Positions 34,695 through 43,835 of a stretch of DNA of 64,000 nt are shown one piece after another. This DNA is from Flavobacterium sp. CF136 (GTDB lineage Bacteria; Bacteroidota; Bacteroidia; Flavobacteriales; Flavobacteriaceae), in NCBI RefSeq assembly GCF_000282055.1, contig NZ_AKJZ01000023.1:1-64000 (forward strand), given 5' to 3'. The notes under the pieces were generated by a model, which saw nothing but the letters and a program-made list of their open reading frames with translations, was not told where the DNA came from and did not search any database. Position 1 is the first letter of the stretch, and every line of letters starts with the position of its first letter. Position numbers and translations under genes: made by a program.

Positions 34695-35459
34695 TTATTC
34701 TTTTAAAAATGCAGTCGTCAATTCGAAGAACATTTTTGGGTTTTCGGCATGAAGCCAATGTCCCGCATTTGGAATCGTTTCGAATTTAACGTTTGGAAAA
34801 TGCTCACGGATAGCATCAAAATCCGAATCTAAAATATATCCCGATTCTCCTCCTCTAATAAATAAGGTTGACTTTTCGAAAACCAAACCATCAGCCAAAG
34901 CTTTTCCGATGGCATCTAAATTATTATTGAAAACTGCCAGATTAAATCGAAAAGCCAATTGTCCGGGTTCCTTCCAATATAAATTTTTTAATAAAAACTG
35001 ACGTGTCCCAAAATCCGGAACATATTGTGTTACAATTGCTTCAACATCATTTCGACTTGGCTTTACAGAGAAATCTACTGCATTTAATCCTGCCAAAATA
35101 TCCTGATGATGCTGTTTGTAAAACTTTGGACCAATATCGGCTACAATTAATTTATCTACAATTTCGGGGTGTGTCGTTGCAAAAAGCATTGCTACTTTCC
35201 CCCCCATCGAATGTCCTAAAATATCTATTTTATTCAGTTGATTTCCCTGACAATATTCGAATACGTCCTGCACCATTGCTTCATAACTCCATTCATCTGA
35301 ATGAAAACTGCGACCGTGATTTCGTAAGTCCAAAATATGAACCTGAAAACCTGCATCAACATATTGTCCGGCAAGTGTTTTCCAGTTGTCTGACATTCCA
35401 AGAAAACCATGCATGATAACGAAAGGTTTTCCTTCGCCTTCTATTTTTGAGTAAAGCAT
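34695..35459 (-). CDS. alpha/beta hydrolase, YbfF-like esterase
   Basis: The 254-residue cytoplasmic hydrolase has VIMHGFLGMSDNWKTL (oxyanion region), DLRNHGRSFHSDEWSY, the nucleophile elbow GHSMGGKVAM (about residues 81-90), and the terminal His in NAGHWLHAENP. The 'HG..G...NW' and 'D.RNHG.S' motifs are those of the YbfF/abhydrolase group of acyl esterases. Its ATG lies one base beyond the pdxJ stop codon, so translation is probably coupled. Physiological substrate unknown. Confidence 0.9.
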   Translation of the reverse strand: MLYSKIEGEGKPFVIMHGFLGMSDNWKTLAGQYVDAGFQVHILDLRNHGRSFHSDEWSYEAMVQDVFEYCQGNQLNKIDILGHSMGGKVAMLFATTHPEIVDKLIVADIGPKFYKQHHQDILAGLNAVDFSVKPSRNDVEAIVTQYVPDFGTRQFLLKNLYWKEPGQLAFRFNLAVFNNNLDAIGKALADGLVFEKSTLFIRGGESGYILDSDFDAIREHFPNVKFETIPNAGHWLHAENPKMFFELTTAFLKE

Positions 35460-35460
35460 A

Positions 35461-36174
35461 TTATTTTAATTTTTGCAAATACATATTAACGACATTATCC
35501 AAACCAAGATAAAGAGCTTCTGCAATTAAAGCATGACCAATTGAAACCTCAAGTAATCCTGGGATGTTTTGTTTGAAAAACTGAATATTATCCAAACTCA
35601 GATCATGACCGGCATTAATCCCTAAACCTAACTCATTTGCTAATTCTGCAGACTTAACATAAGGATCAATTCCGTTTTTATTTCCTAAACCATATTGATG
35701 TGCAAAAGCTTCCGTATATAATTCAATTCTGTCTGTTCCTGTTTTTTTGGCACCTTCAATCATTTCCAAAACCGGATCTACGAAAATTGAAGTTCTGATC
35801 CCGTTACGTTGAAACTCCTGAATAACTTCACTTAAATAGGATTGATTTTTTATGGTATCCCAACCGGCAGAAGACGTAATAGCTCCAATTGCATCCGGAA
35901 CCAACGTTACCTGCGTAGGTTTACATTCTAAGACCAAATCGATAAAATTATGTTGCGGATTTCCTTCAATGTTATATTCTGTATGTACGATTGCCTTTAA
36001 ATCACGGGCATCCTGATAACGAATATGTCGCTCGTCCGGACGCGGGTGAATCGTGATTCCCTGTCCTCCAAAATTCTGAATATCTGCAGCAACTTTTAAC
36101 AAATCAGGAACATTTCCGCCTCGCGCATTTCGCAGAGTAGCAATTTTATTGATATTTACACTTAACTTTGTCAT
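35461..36174 (-). CDS. pdxJ: pyridoxine 5'-phosphate synthase
   Basis: The 237-residue TIM barrel condenses 3-amino-2-oxopropyl phosphate with deoxyxylulose 5-phosphate to make pyridoxine 5'-phosphate. It shows LSVNINKIATLRNARGG, GGQGITIHPRPDERHIRYQD, TLVPD, RIELYTEAFA and LGINAGHDLSLDN, all conserved PdxJ segments with the catalytic Glu and His residues. Length is standard. It is first gene of the operon with the esterase and the holin-like gene, divergent from the CBS gene. Confidence 0.96.
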   Translation of the reverse strand: MTKLSVNINKIATLRNARGGNVPDLLKVAADIQNFGGQGITIHPRPDERHIRYQDARDLKAIVHTEYNIEGNPQHNFIDLVLECKPTQVTLVPDAIGAITSSAGWDTIKNQSYLSEVIQEFQRNGIRTSIFVDPVLEMIEGAKKTGTDRIELYTEAFAHQYGLGNKNGIDPYVKSAELANELGLGINAGHDLSLDNIQFFKQNIPGLLEVSIGHALIAEALYLGLDNVVNMYLQKLK

Positions 36175-36289
36175 ATAAATAGATTATTAATTCTAGTAAC
36201 ATTATATTTGTAACGACAAAAATACAAAGTAAAACGTAGCGTTTTTTGCTATTTTTTGATTATTTTGCATCAAAATCTTCAAACGACTT

Positions 36290-36949
36290 ATGACAGAAAT
36301 TACCAACTATATCACCAACGATTTTAGAGCAATCGATAGTCAGGAAACGATAGCATCGGCTCAGGATTTTTTTGCAGATATGAATTTTTCGCATTTTCCG
36401 GTTTTGGAGAACGGAATTTTCATAGGAAGTATAGCAGCTGATGATGTTGAAACTTTTGACATCGACAAAAAAATAATTGACTACAAATACACCTTAGAGC
36501 GTTTCTTTGCCAGAAAATCGATGATTTGGCTTGATGTTCTGGAAGTTTTTGCAAAAAATCATACAAATGTGGTTCCAATACTTGATGAAAATAATATTTA
36601 TATTGGATATTATGAGATGGAAGACATTATGAAATTTTTTCAGGAAACTCCGTTTTTAAAAGAACCGGGAGGAATTATCATTGTTCAGAAAGGTCTTTTG
36701 GATTATTCAATGAGTGAAGTGGCTCAAATTGTAGAAAGCAACAATGGAAAAGTATTAGGTAGTTTTGTTTCTGAAGCAAATTTGGAAAATGTTCAGATTA
36801 CTATAAAAATTGGACTGGGTGCCATCAATGAAATTATCCAGACTTTCAGAAGATACAATTATGATATAATTTCAGAACATCAGGAAGATACCTATATCAA
36901 TAGCTTAAAAGAGCGCTCTGATTATTTAGACAAATACCTTAATATATAA
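36290..36949 (+). CDS. CBS-domain protein with C-terminal ACT-like region
   Basis: The 219-residue protein has a CBS pair at residues 5 to about 125 (SHFPVLENGIFIGSIAADDVE, TNVVPILDENNIYIGYYEMEDI). A C-terminal segment, 'GGIIIVQKGLLDYSMSEVAQIVESNNGKVLGSFVSE', reads like an ACT fold. CBS pairs sense adenosine nucleotides. It lies just before nadK, a pairing common in flavobacteria that might reflect sensing of nucleotide state (inference). Substrate or partner is unknown. Confidence 0.85.
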   Translation: MTEITNYITNDFRAIDSQETIASAQDFFADMNFSHFPVLENGIFIGSIAADDVETFDIDKKIIDYKYTLERFFARKSMIWLDVLEVFAKNHTNVVPILDENNIYIGYYEMEDIMKFFQETPFLKEPGGIIIVQKGLLDYSMSEVAQIVESNNGKVLGSFVSEANLENVQITIKIGLGAINEIIQTFRRYNYDIISEHQEDTYINSLKERSDYLDKYLNI

Positions 36950-36950
36950 T

Positions 36951-37027
36951 TTAAATGTGACAATCAGAAAATGAGTCAATTAAATAATTTTCACATTGGC
37001 ACATTATCAAATTTTCTCATTATCTAA
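36951..37027. repeat. AT-rich intergenic repeat with GAAAATGAG / AATGTG units
   Basis: Units resembling AATGTGACAAT and GAAAATGAG occur forward, then inverted (CTCATTTTC-like, CACATT). A related tract, AGAAAATGAGATAATTA, lies at 11424-11440 after the large T9SS protein. It looks like another of the slipped-unit palindromes found between genes here. Confidence 0.45.
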
Positions 37028-37036
37028 TTTAAAAAA

Positions 37037-37924
37037 ATGAAAGTAGCCATTTACGGACAATATTATCAAAATAGTACAGAACCTATTATTAAAGACATTT
37101 TTGTGTTTTTTAATACCAATAATGTCGAAATGGTCATTGAAGAAAACTTTCTGAAAATGCTTTATGAGAAACAATTAATTACAAAAGAATACAAAACTTT
37201 CTCAGCAAAAACAGAACTCGACGATAGTTTTGAAATGTTGATAAGTATCGGGGGTGACGGAACTATTTTAAGAGCAGCCACCTTAGTTCGTAATTCCGGT
37301 GTACCAATTTTAGGAATTAATGCCGGGAGATTAGGTTTTCTGGCAACTGTTCCAAAAGAAAGTATTGATGGGTTTTTACAGTTTGTTATTGATAAAAATT
37401 ACACCATCTCCGAAAGAACTTTGTTAAGCCTTACCTGCGATCCGAAAAATGATGCCATCGAAGATGATTTAAATTTTGCAATGAACGAAGTTACCGTTAG
37501 CCGAAAAGACACAACTTCGATGATTACCGTTGAAACTTATTTAAATAATGAATATTTGAACTCGTATTGGGCAGACGGACTTATACTCTCAACACCAACA
37601 GGCTCAACAGGGTATTCTATGAGTTGTGGCGGACCAATATTAACTCCAGATGTAAAAAGCCTTGTAATTACCCCTATTGCACCTCATAATCTAAATGCAA
37701 GACCACTGGTTATACCTGATGATACTGAAATTAAACTTCGTGTTTCCGGAAGAGAAGATCAATATTTAGTATCATTAGATTCGAGAATTGCATCAATTAA
37801 AAACGAATCGGTTTTAACCATCAAAAAAACAAATTTTAAAATTAAAATGGTTGAAATTCCAGGCGAAACTTTCTTAAAAACCCTCAGGAAAAAATTGCTT
37901 TGGGGAGAGGATAAAAGAAATTAA
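37037..37924 (+). CDS. nadK: NAD kinase
   Basis: The 295-residue enzyme phosphorylates NAD to NADP. Signatures are ISIGGDGTILRAATLVR (GGDG loop with the catalytic Asp), GINAGRLGFLAT, MNEVTVSRKDT and the conserved LSTPTGSTGYSMSCGGPI. Length is standard. It is downstream of the CBS gene and probably co-transcribed. Confidence 0.97.
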   Translation: MKVAIYGQYYQNSTEPIIKDIFVFFNTNNVEMVIEENFLKMLYEKQLITKEYKTFSAKTELDDSFEMLISIGGDGTILRAATLVRNSGVPILGINAGRLGFLATVPKESIDGFLQFVIDKNYTISERTLLSLTCDPKNDAIEDDLNFAMNEVTVSRKDTTSMITVETYLNNEYLNSYWADGLILSTPTGSTGYSMSCGGPILTPDVKSLVITPIAPHNLNARPLVIPDDTEIKLRVSGREDQYLVSLDSRIASIKNESVLTIKKTNFKIKMVEIPGETFLKTLRKKLLWGEDKRN

Positions 37925-38050
37925 ACCTTTTTCCGAATTCCGGCTATACGATATTAGTACTTTTTCCCGTTCTACACATATCGAATCTTCATTAAATGTC
38001 TCAAAATCATACAGTAAATTTAAAAAAAGACACATTTAGCTAAAGGAACG

Positions 38051-38079
38051 TTGATTCGTATTGATAATTATTATATTTG
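38051..38079 (+). promoter_or_regulatory. promoter of the porG-uppS-bamA-ompH operon (TTG - 18 bp - TATATTTG)
   Basis: TTG at 38051-38053 and TATATTTG at 38072-38079 match both consensus boxes. The ATG at 38098 lies 18 bases after the -7 element. Confidence 0.78.
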
Positions 38080-38097
38080 CACGCAATTTTGAATTAA

Positions 38098-38784
38098 ATG
38101 AAGAAAATTTTTAATTTATTGTTATGTTTTTTCCCCTTTATTACACTGAATGCTCAAATAAATGAGATTGGTGTCTTTCTTGGCGGAAGCAACTTTGTTG
38201 GGGATGTAGGAAGTACTACTTATATCTCTCCTGAAAAACCTGCTTTTGGAATTTTGTATAAATGGAATAAAAGCCCGCGTCATGCATATCGCTTTTCATA
38301 TACCCAATCTACAATTGCAGGAAATGATTTAGATTCAAAAGAAGGAGGAAGAAACAAAAGAGGCTTTAACTTTAAGAACAACATAAAAGAACTTTCCGCC
38401 GGATTAGAATTTAATTTCTTCGACTTTAATTTACATGACTTAGATCCAAAACTCACGCCTTACGTATTTTCAGGCCTAAGTTATTTTAGATATGATGAAT
38501 TATATATAGTAAACGGACAAACTGAAAAAAATAAAGGATCAAGTTCTTCATTTGCCATACCTATAATATTAGGACTAAAATCAAACATAAGCCGTCATTT
38601 TGTTTTGGCAGCGGAAATTGGGGCCCGTTATACTTTTACAGATAACATCGACGGAAGCTTTCCTAAAGACGATTCGTTAGCAAATAATCGTTTCGGAAAT
38701 TTAAACAATAAAGACTGGTATGTTTTTACAGGAGCTACATTAACATATACCTTTGGACAAAAACCTTGCTATTGTGCAGAATAA
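38098..38784 (+). CDS. porG: DUF6089 / PorG-like outer-membrane protein
   Basis: The 228-residue protein has a signal peptide ending at LNAQ, then alternating hydrophobic strands: EIGVFLGGSNFVGDVGSTTYI, ELSAGLEFNFFDFN, PYVFSGLSYF, FVLAAEIGARYTFTDNIDG. It ends in an aromatic-rich strand and CYCAE. The 'E.G.F.GGSN..GD.G' start is typical of DUF6089, the family of the T9SS component PorG, which ties the PorK/N ring to the outer membrane. The porG assignment is family-based. It is the first gene of the operon. Confidence 0.75.
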   Translation: MKKIFNLLLCFFPFITLNAQINEIGVFLGGSNFVGDVGSTTYISPEKPAFGILYKWNKSPRHAYRFSYTQSTIAGNDLDSKEGGRNKRGFNFKNNIKELSAGLEFNFFDFNLHDLDPKLTPYVFSGLSYFRYDELYIVNGQTEKNKGSSSSFAIPIILGLKSNISRHFVLAAEIGARYTFTDNIDGSFPKDDSLANNRFGNLNNKDWYVFTGATLTYTFGQKPCYCAE

Positions 38785-38785
38785 A

Positions 38786-39526
38786 ATGAATTTATTAGAA
38801 TCTATAAATACAGATAATTTACCCAAACATCTGGCCATTATCATGGATGGAAATGGGCGTTGGGCAAAACAACAAGGTTTTCTTCGTGCTTTTGGCCATG
38901 AAAATGGTACAAAATCAGTTAAGGAAACCATCAAAACCTGTGCTAAAATCGGCATTGAGTTTCTAACATTATATGCTTTTTCTACAGAAAACTGGAATCG
39001 TCCAAAATTAGAAGTAGATGCATTAATGAAAATACTTATCAATTCCCTAAGAAAAGAGCTTACAACTCTCCAGGAAAACAATATCAAACTTAATGCTATT
39101 GGAAACCTTGAAAAATTACCAAAATCTGCACAAAAAGAATTGATGGATGTTATTGAAAAGACAAAAAACAATACCCGTCTAACCCTAACACTGGCCTTAA
39201 GTTACGGATCAAGGGAAGAATTGGTAAATGCCATTAAAATCATCAGTAATAAAGTTAAAAATAATATAATTTCAATAGACAGTCTTGACGATTCAATTAT
39301 AAATGAGCATCTTTACACGCAAAATTTACCCGACGTAGATTTATTAATACGAACGAGTGGAGAACATCGAATAAGTAATTTTTTGTTGTGGCAGATTGCT
39401 TATGCAGAATTATATTTTACTGATGTCCTCTGGCCAGACTTTAAAGAACAAGATTTATATGAGGCTATCATTAGTTATCAAAAAAGAGAACGTAGATTTG
39501 GAAAAACCAGTGAACAAATTAAATAA
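38786..39526 (+). CDS. uppS: isoprenyl transferase (undecaprenyl pyrophosphate synthase)
   Basis: The 246-residue cis-prenyltransferase makes the C55 carrier for peptidoglycan and LPS. It has HLAIIMDGNGRWAKQQGFLRAFGHENG (catalytic Asp in DGNGRW), TLYAFSTENWNRP, and LIRTSGEHRISNFLLWQIAYAEL. The ATG at 38786, one base after the porG-like stop, gives MNLLESINTDNLPKHLAIIMDG. An in-frame ATG at 38753 lies inside the upstream gene and is less likely. It overlaps bamA. Confidence 0.96.
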   Translation: MNLLESINTDNLPKHLAIIMDGNGRWAKQQGFLRAFGHENGTKSVKETIKTCAKIGIEFLTLYAFSTENWNRPKLEVDALMKILINSLRKELTTLQENNIKLNAIGNLEKLPKSAQKELMDVIEKTKNNTRLTLTLALSYGSREELVNAIKIISNKVKNNIISIDSLDDSIINEHLYTQNLPDVDLLIRTSGEHRISNFLLWQIAYAELYFTDVLWPDFKEQDLYEAIISYQKRERRFGKTSEQIK

Positions 39527-42194
39527 TTTTTTAGTGTTACAAAAAAGAATACAAATAGCCCTTACCCTGGTTCTTTTGGGTAGTTTTTCACAAATAAAAG
39601 CGCAGGAAAGAATTCCTTTTGATCAGGGAAAAAAATACATTCTTGCGAAAGTCTCTGTTGTTGGTAAAATAAGCTTCAATGAACAAACAGTTGTAACGTT
39701 TTCGGGCCTTCAGAAAGGTCAGGAAATTACTGTTCCTGGCGAAGAAATTAGTGGTGCAATTAAAAAATTAGGTAAACTTGGTCTTTTTGACGAAATTACT
39801 TTTTATGTAAATAAAGTCGAAAATGACAGCATCTATTTAGACTTAAATATAATAGAGCTTCCAAAACTTAAGGAAGTAAAATTTGTTGGTGTCAAAAAGA
39901 GTAAAGTTGAAGGATTAATAAAAGATAACAATTTAACGAAAAGTAAAATTGTAAACGAAAACTTAATCACGACCACAAAAAATTACATTGAAAACAAGTA
40001 TAAAAAGGAAGGTTTTTACAATACAAAAGTAACTATTACTACTACTCCTGCTGATTCTACAGCCGGACATAATGTAAACATGCTTGTTCGTGTTGATAAG
40101 GGCGATAAGGTAAAAATCAGCAGTATTGATTTTGAAGGAAATAAACAATTTACAGACAGTAAGTTGAGAAGTGCCATGAAAGACACTAAACAAAAGAATG
40201 TATTTCGCATACTAAAATCTTCAAAATTTATTCCTGAAAAATACAAAAGCGACTTAGAAAAAGTTATTGCAAAATACAAAGAAAAAGGATATCGTGATGC
40301 CCGTATTATATATGACTCTGTCGTTTATAATAAAGAAAAAAACATGCTTGCCATTAAAATTAATTTAGAGGAAGGAAACAAATACTACTTCGGAAACATT
40401 AAATTTTTAGGAAATACTGTTTATTCTGACCAGGTTTTAAACCGTTATTTAGGTATTAAAAAAGGAGAAACTTATAATGGTGTTTTACTTGAAAAGAGAA
40501 TTGCAGACAAGACAAAACCTGACGCCGAAGATATTACAAACCTGTATCAAAATAACGGATATTTATTTTCAAATATTAATGCCGTAGAGGTTAAAACAGT
40601 AAATGACACTATTGATTTTGAAATTAGAGTAACTGAAGGCCCAATTGCTTATTTCAACAAAATATCAGTAGTTGGAAATGACAAAACAAATGACCGTGTG
40701 ATTTACCGTGAATTAAGAACTAAACCTGGAGAAAAATACAGTAAAGAACTTTTGGTAAGAACTATTCGTGAAATTGGGCAATTAGGATTTTTTGATCCGG
40801 AAGCAATTGATCCTAAATTTAAAAACGTAGATGCCGGTGCCGGAACTGTTGATATTGAGTATAATTTAGTTGAAAAAGGTTCAAGCCAGATTGAACTTCA
40901 AGGAGGTTATGGCGGTGGCGGATTCATAGGAACTTTAGGATTGTCATTTAATAACTTCTCAGCCCGAAAATTATTCGACAAAGAAGCATACAAACCTTTA
41001 CCGATGGGAGACGGACAAAAAGTATCGCTAAGATTACAAGGAAGCACATATTTTCAAACCTATAGTGTATCATTTTCAGAACCATGGTTTGGAGGGAAAA
41101 AGCCTGTACAATTTAGCTCTTCTATTTCCTACAGCAAACAATTCCTAAACAATTATGTAACACGAAATGTTGACAAAAGTAAAAGTTTTAATATTCTTAC
41201 ATTACAAGTCGGTTTAGCTAAAAGGTTAACTGTTCCGGATGATTTCTTCGTATTGTCACAATCTATTAGTTATCAGCATTATGATTTAAATAATTATAGC
41301 ACTGGTTTATTTACCTTTGCAAATGGAGCATCAAGAAACATTGCTTACACTATTGGACTTTCGAGAAGCAACAAGGGAGTTAATCCAATATTCCCAACTT
41401 ATGGATCGGAATTCAGCATTTCAGCAAAATTAACACCCCCTTATTCATTATGGAATGGTGTAAATTATGCGACATTAGGAGATAAACAAGAGTACAAATT
41501 AAGAGCTACAGCAGATGCAACTGCACCCGATGCAAATGGGGAAATGGTTAAAGCTGGTGATTACCTAGACTCAAGCGGAAACAGAGTGAGTACTTATCAG
41601 GAAGCCGGAGCAGACCCTGCAAAAGTAGATCAGAAAAAATACAATTGGCTGGAATACTATAAAGTTAAATTTAAAGCGGATTGGTATACTAAAGTATATG
41701 GTAAATTAGTTTTAAGAACATTAACAGAGTTTGGTTTCTTAGGAGCTTACAATCATGACAGAGGTGTTGTCCCTTTTGAACGTTTTTATTTAGGAGGAGA
41801 CGGTATGGCAAATTATTCAATGGATGGAAGGGAAACGATTCAGTTGAGAGGATATCCAAACAACTCATTGACACCGGTAAATAATGCGGGAGAACAAATT
41901 GGAGCGACAATCTACAATAAATTCTCTATGGAATTACGCTACCCAATTACATTAAAATCTTCAGCATCTATTTATGCTTTAACGTTTTTAGAAGCTGGAT
42001 CATCTTATAAAGATTTCAAAGGTTATAATCCTTTTGATTTAAATCGTTCAGCTGGTGCCGGTTTACGTGTATTCATGCCTGCATTTGGATTATTAGGTAT
42101 TGATTTCGGTTATGGTTTTGATGCTTTACCAGGAGCAACTTCCAATAAGGCAAATGGTTGGGAAACTCACTTTATTATTGGACAACAGTTTTAG
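39510..42194 (+). CDS. bamA: outer-membrane protein assembly factor BamA
   Basis: The ~894-residue Omp85 protein inserts beta-barrels into the outer membrane. A signal peptide (IALTLVLLGSFSQIKAQ) is followed by five POTRA domains (to about residue 450). The C-terminal 16-strand barrel contains ELQGGYGGGGFIGTLGLSFNNF, the RGYPNNSLTP segment in the position of the conserved VRGF/Y motif, and a final strand ending in Phe. GTG at 39510 (17 bases inside uppS) gives a sensible signal peptide; GTG at 39534 is an alternative. The frame stays open further upstream inside uppS. A long insertion (about 670-730) in a barrel loop is typical of flavobacteria. Confidence 0.95.
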   Translation: MNKLNNFLVLQKRIQIALTLVLLGSFSQIKAQERIPFDQGKKYILAKVSVVGKISFNEQTVVTFSGLQKGQEITVPGEEISGAIKKLGKLGLFDEITFYVNKVENDSIYLDLNIIELPKLKEVKFVGVKKSKVEGLIKDNNLTKSKIVNENLITTTKNYIENKYKKEGFYNTKVTITTTPADSTAGHNVNMLVRVDKGDKVKISSIDFEGNKQFTDSKLRSAMKDTKQKNVFRILKSSKFIPEKYKSDLEKVIAKYKEKGYRDARIIYDSVVYNKEKNMLAIKINLEEGNKYYFGNIKFLGNTVYSDQVLNRYLGIKKGETYNGVLLEKRIADKTKPDAEDITNLYQNNGYLFSNINAVEVKTVNDTIDFEIRVTEGPIAYFNKISVVGNDKTNDRVIYRELRTKPGEKYSKELLVRTIREIGQLGFFDPEAIDPKFKNVDAGAGTVDIEYNLVEKGSSQIELQGGYGGGGFIGTLGLSFNNFSARKLFDKEAYKPLPMGDGQKVSLRLQGSTYFQTYSVSFSEPWFGGKKPVQFSSSISYSKQFLNNYVTRNVDKSKSFNILTLQVGLAKRLTVPDDFFVLSQSISYQHYDLNNYSTGLFTFANGASRNIAYTIGLSRSNKGVNPIFPTYGSEFSISAKLTPPYSLWNGVNYATLGDKQEYKLRATADATAPDANGEMVKAGDYLDSSGNRVSTYQEAGADPAKVDQKKYNWLEYYKVKFKADWYTKVYGKLVLRTLTEFGFLGAYNHDRGVVPFERFYLGGDGMANYSMDGRETIQLRGYPNNSLTPVNNAGEQIGATIYNKFSMELRYPITLKSSASIYALTFLEAGSSYKDFKGYNPFDLNRSAGAGLRVFMPAFGLLGIDFGYGFDALPGATSNKANGWETHFIIGQQF

Positions 42195-42234
42195 GAAAAT
42201 GATATTGGTTAAAAATCTTAAAATAAATTAGTTT

Positions 42235-43254
42235 ATGAAAAAACAATTTTTATTTATATTTTTAGCCTTGATTGTAGCAAATACAAATCAGGGTCAGACG
42301 CGATCAACCAGAATTGGCTACATTGACATGGAGTATATTTTGGAAAACGTTTCTGATTATAAAGAAGCTAAAGCCCAATTAGAATTAAAAGCTACTAAAT
42401 GGAAGCAGGAAATTGAAACGAAAAAAATAGAAATTAGCAAACTCAAAGAAAGCCTTAAAGCTGAAAAAGCTTTACTGACAAAGGAGCTTATTGAGGAAAA
42501 GGAAACCGAAATCAGATTTCTTGAAGATGAAATGCTATTGTATCAGCAAAAGCAATTTGGAGCTGACGGAAATTTAATGCTTCAAAAAGCTGCTTTGGCA
42601 AAACCAATACAAGATCAGGTTTTTACTGCTGTTCAGGATATTGCAGAAGCTAAAAACTATGACTTTATTTTTGATAAATCATCTGATCTTACTATGCTTT
42701 TTTCAGCAAAAAGATTTGACATCAGTGATCAGGTTATACGTGTTTTAAACCGAACAGATAAGAGACAACAGCTAACTAAAAAGCAGTTGAAAATACAGGA
42801 AGCTAAAGAGAATCTTGAAAACGCCATTGATGAAAATCCGGCAATGGCAGACAGACAAAAAGCGTTAGACGAGAGAAGGGCCGCAAGGGAAAAACTAATG
42901 GCAGACAGAAAGTTGGAGCAGGAAGCCAAGAAAAAAGAGTATGAAGACAAAAGAAATGCCATAGCGGCTGAAAAAGCAGCTAAAAAAAATGGCACGGTTT
43001 CTGGAACTGCTAAAACTGACGCAACAGCTAAAACAGAAACAACTGCAAAACCTGCTACAACGGTCACAACAGAAACGCCGGAACAAACAACAACGACTGA
43101 ACCGACGGTTAATAAAGCAGAGGAAAGACAAAAACTTTACGAACAACGTAAGAAAGAATTAGAAGAAAGAAAAAAGAAAATCAAAGAAGAAAGAGAAGCG
43201 GCTAAAAAAGCAAAAGAAGCTGAAACACAGAAATCAAATACGACCAATAATTAA
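42235..43254 (+). CDS. OmpH/Skp-family periplasmic chaperone with charged C-terminal extension
   Basis: The 339-residue protein has a signal peptide, then the Skp/OmpH pattern RIGYIDMEYILENVSDYKEAKAQLE and a long coiled coil to about residue 190. The C-terminal ~150 residues are low-complexity and rich in Lys, Glu, Ala and Thr, with a Thr-rich hinge. This roughly doubles the usual Skp length of 160-190. It should hold unfolded outer-membrane proteins for BamA, encoded immediately upstream. The tail may be an extended or peptidoglycan-interacting segment (inference). Confidence 0.9.
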   Translation: MKKQFLFIFLALIVANTNQGQTRSTRIGYIDMEYILENVSDYKEAKAQLELKATKWKQEIETKKIEISKLKESLKAEKALLTKELIEEKETEIRFLEDEMLLYQQKQFGADGNLMLQKAALAKPIQDQVFTAVQDIAEAKNYDFIFDKSSDLTMLFSAKRFDISDQVIRVLNRTDKRQQLTKKQLKIQEAKENLENAIDENPAMADRQKALDERRAAREKLMADRKLEQEAKKKEYEDKRNAIAAEKAAKKNGTVSGTAKTDATAKTETTAKPATTVTTETPEQTTTTEPTVNKAEERQKLYEQRKKELEERKKKIKEEREAAKKAKEAETQKSNTTNN

Positions 43255-43268
43255 TTAATATTTTTAAA

Positions 43269-43772
43269 ATGATGAAACAAATCAAAACTTTACTAATTGC
43301 TGCAGTGCTTATTTTAACTGCTAACAATACAATGAATGCGCAGGCTAAAACAGCTCATGTTGATGTTAGCGAGATTATGTCGAAGATGCCAGCTATGCTT
43401 GATGCACAAAATCAACTACAAAAATTAAGTGGAACATACGATGCAGAATACAAAAAAATGGTTGATGAATATCAGGTAAAAATCAAAAAGTATGAAGCTG
43501 AATCTACTACTGTAACAGAAGCCGTAAATACTGAGCGTTCTAAAGAAGTTCAGGATATGCAAAAAAGAATTGTTGATTACAGAGACAATGCTCAAAAAGA
43601 ACTTCAACAAAAAGAAACTGATATCGTAAAACCTTTAATGGAAAAAGTAAGAGCTTCTATCCAAAAAGTTGGAAAAGCTAAAGGTTTCCAATATGTATTA
43701 GATGGTTCTACTCTTTTATTAGCTGATGGTCCAAACATTACTGCTGACGTTAAAAAAGATTTAGGATTCTAA
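43269..43772 (+). CDS. OmpH/Skp-family periplasmic chaperone
   Basis: The 167-residue protein has standard Skp length. A signal peptide ends at MNAQA, then KTAHVDVSEIMSKMPAMLDAQNQLQKL, a coiled-coil arm, and the closing strand FQYVLDGSTLLLADGPNITADVKKDLGF. Paralogue of the preceding gene, 14 bases downstream. It is the last gene of the outer-membrane biogenesis operon, followed by a strong terminator. Confidence 0.93.
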   Translation: MMKQIKTLLIAAVLILTANNTMNAQAKTAHVDVSEIMSKMPAMLDAQNQLQKLSGTYDAEYKKMVDEYQVKIKKYEAESTTVTEAVNTERSKEVQDMQKRIVDYRDNAQKELQQKETDIVKPLMEKVRASIQKVGKAKGFQYVLDGSTLLLADGPNITADVKKDLGF

Positions 43773-43793
43773 GAAAACCATATTTCTTATTAT

Positions 43794-43830
43794 AAAAAAT
43801 GGCTCAAACTTGTAAGTTGAGCCATTTTTT
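43794..43830. terminator. bidirectional terminator between ompH/skp and the TonB receptor
   Basis: AAAAAATGGCTCAA and TTGAGCCATTTTTT pair perfectly over 14 bases around a nine-base loop, between convergent genes. Confidence 0.9.
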
Positions 43831-43835
43831 TGTTT

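Noticed and set aside
39396..39509. Upstream extension of bamA inside uppS
   Set aside because: The added residues have no signal-peptide character. The signal peptide is complete from the GTG at 39510.
42729..43146. Minus-strand frames (112 and 83 codons) opposite the ompH/skp tail
   Set aside because: They mirror the low-complexity Lys/Glu/Ala-rich coding strand (Phe/Ser/Cys-rich shadows) and have no regulatory signals.
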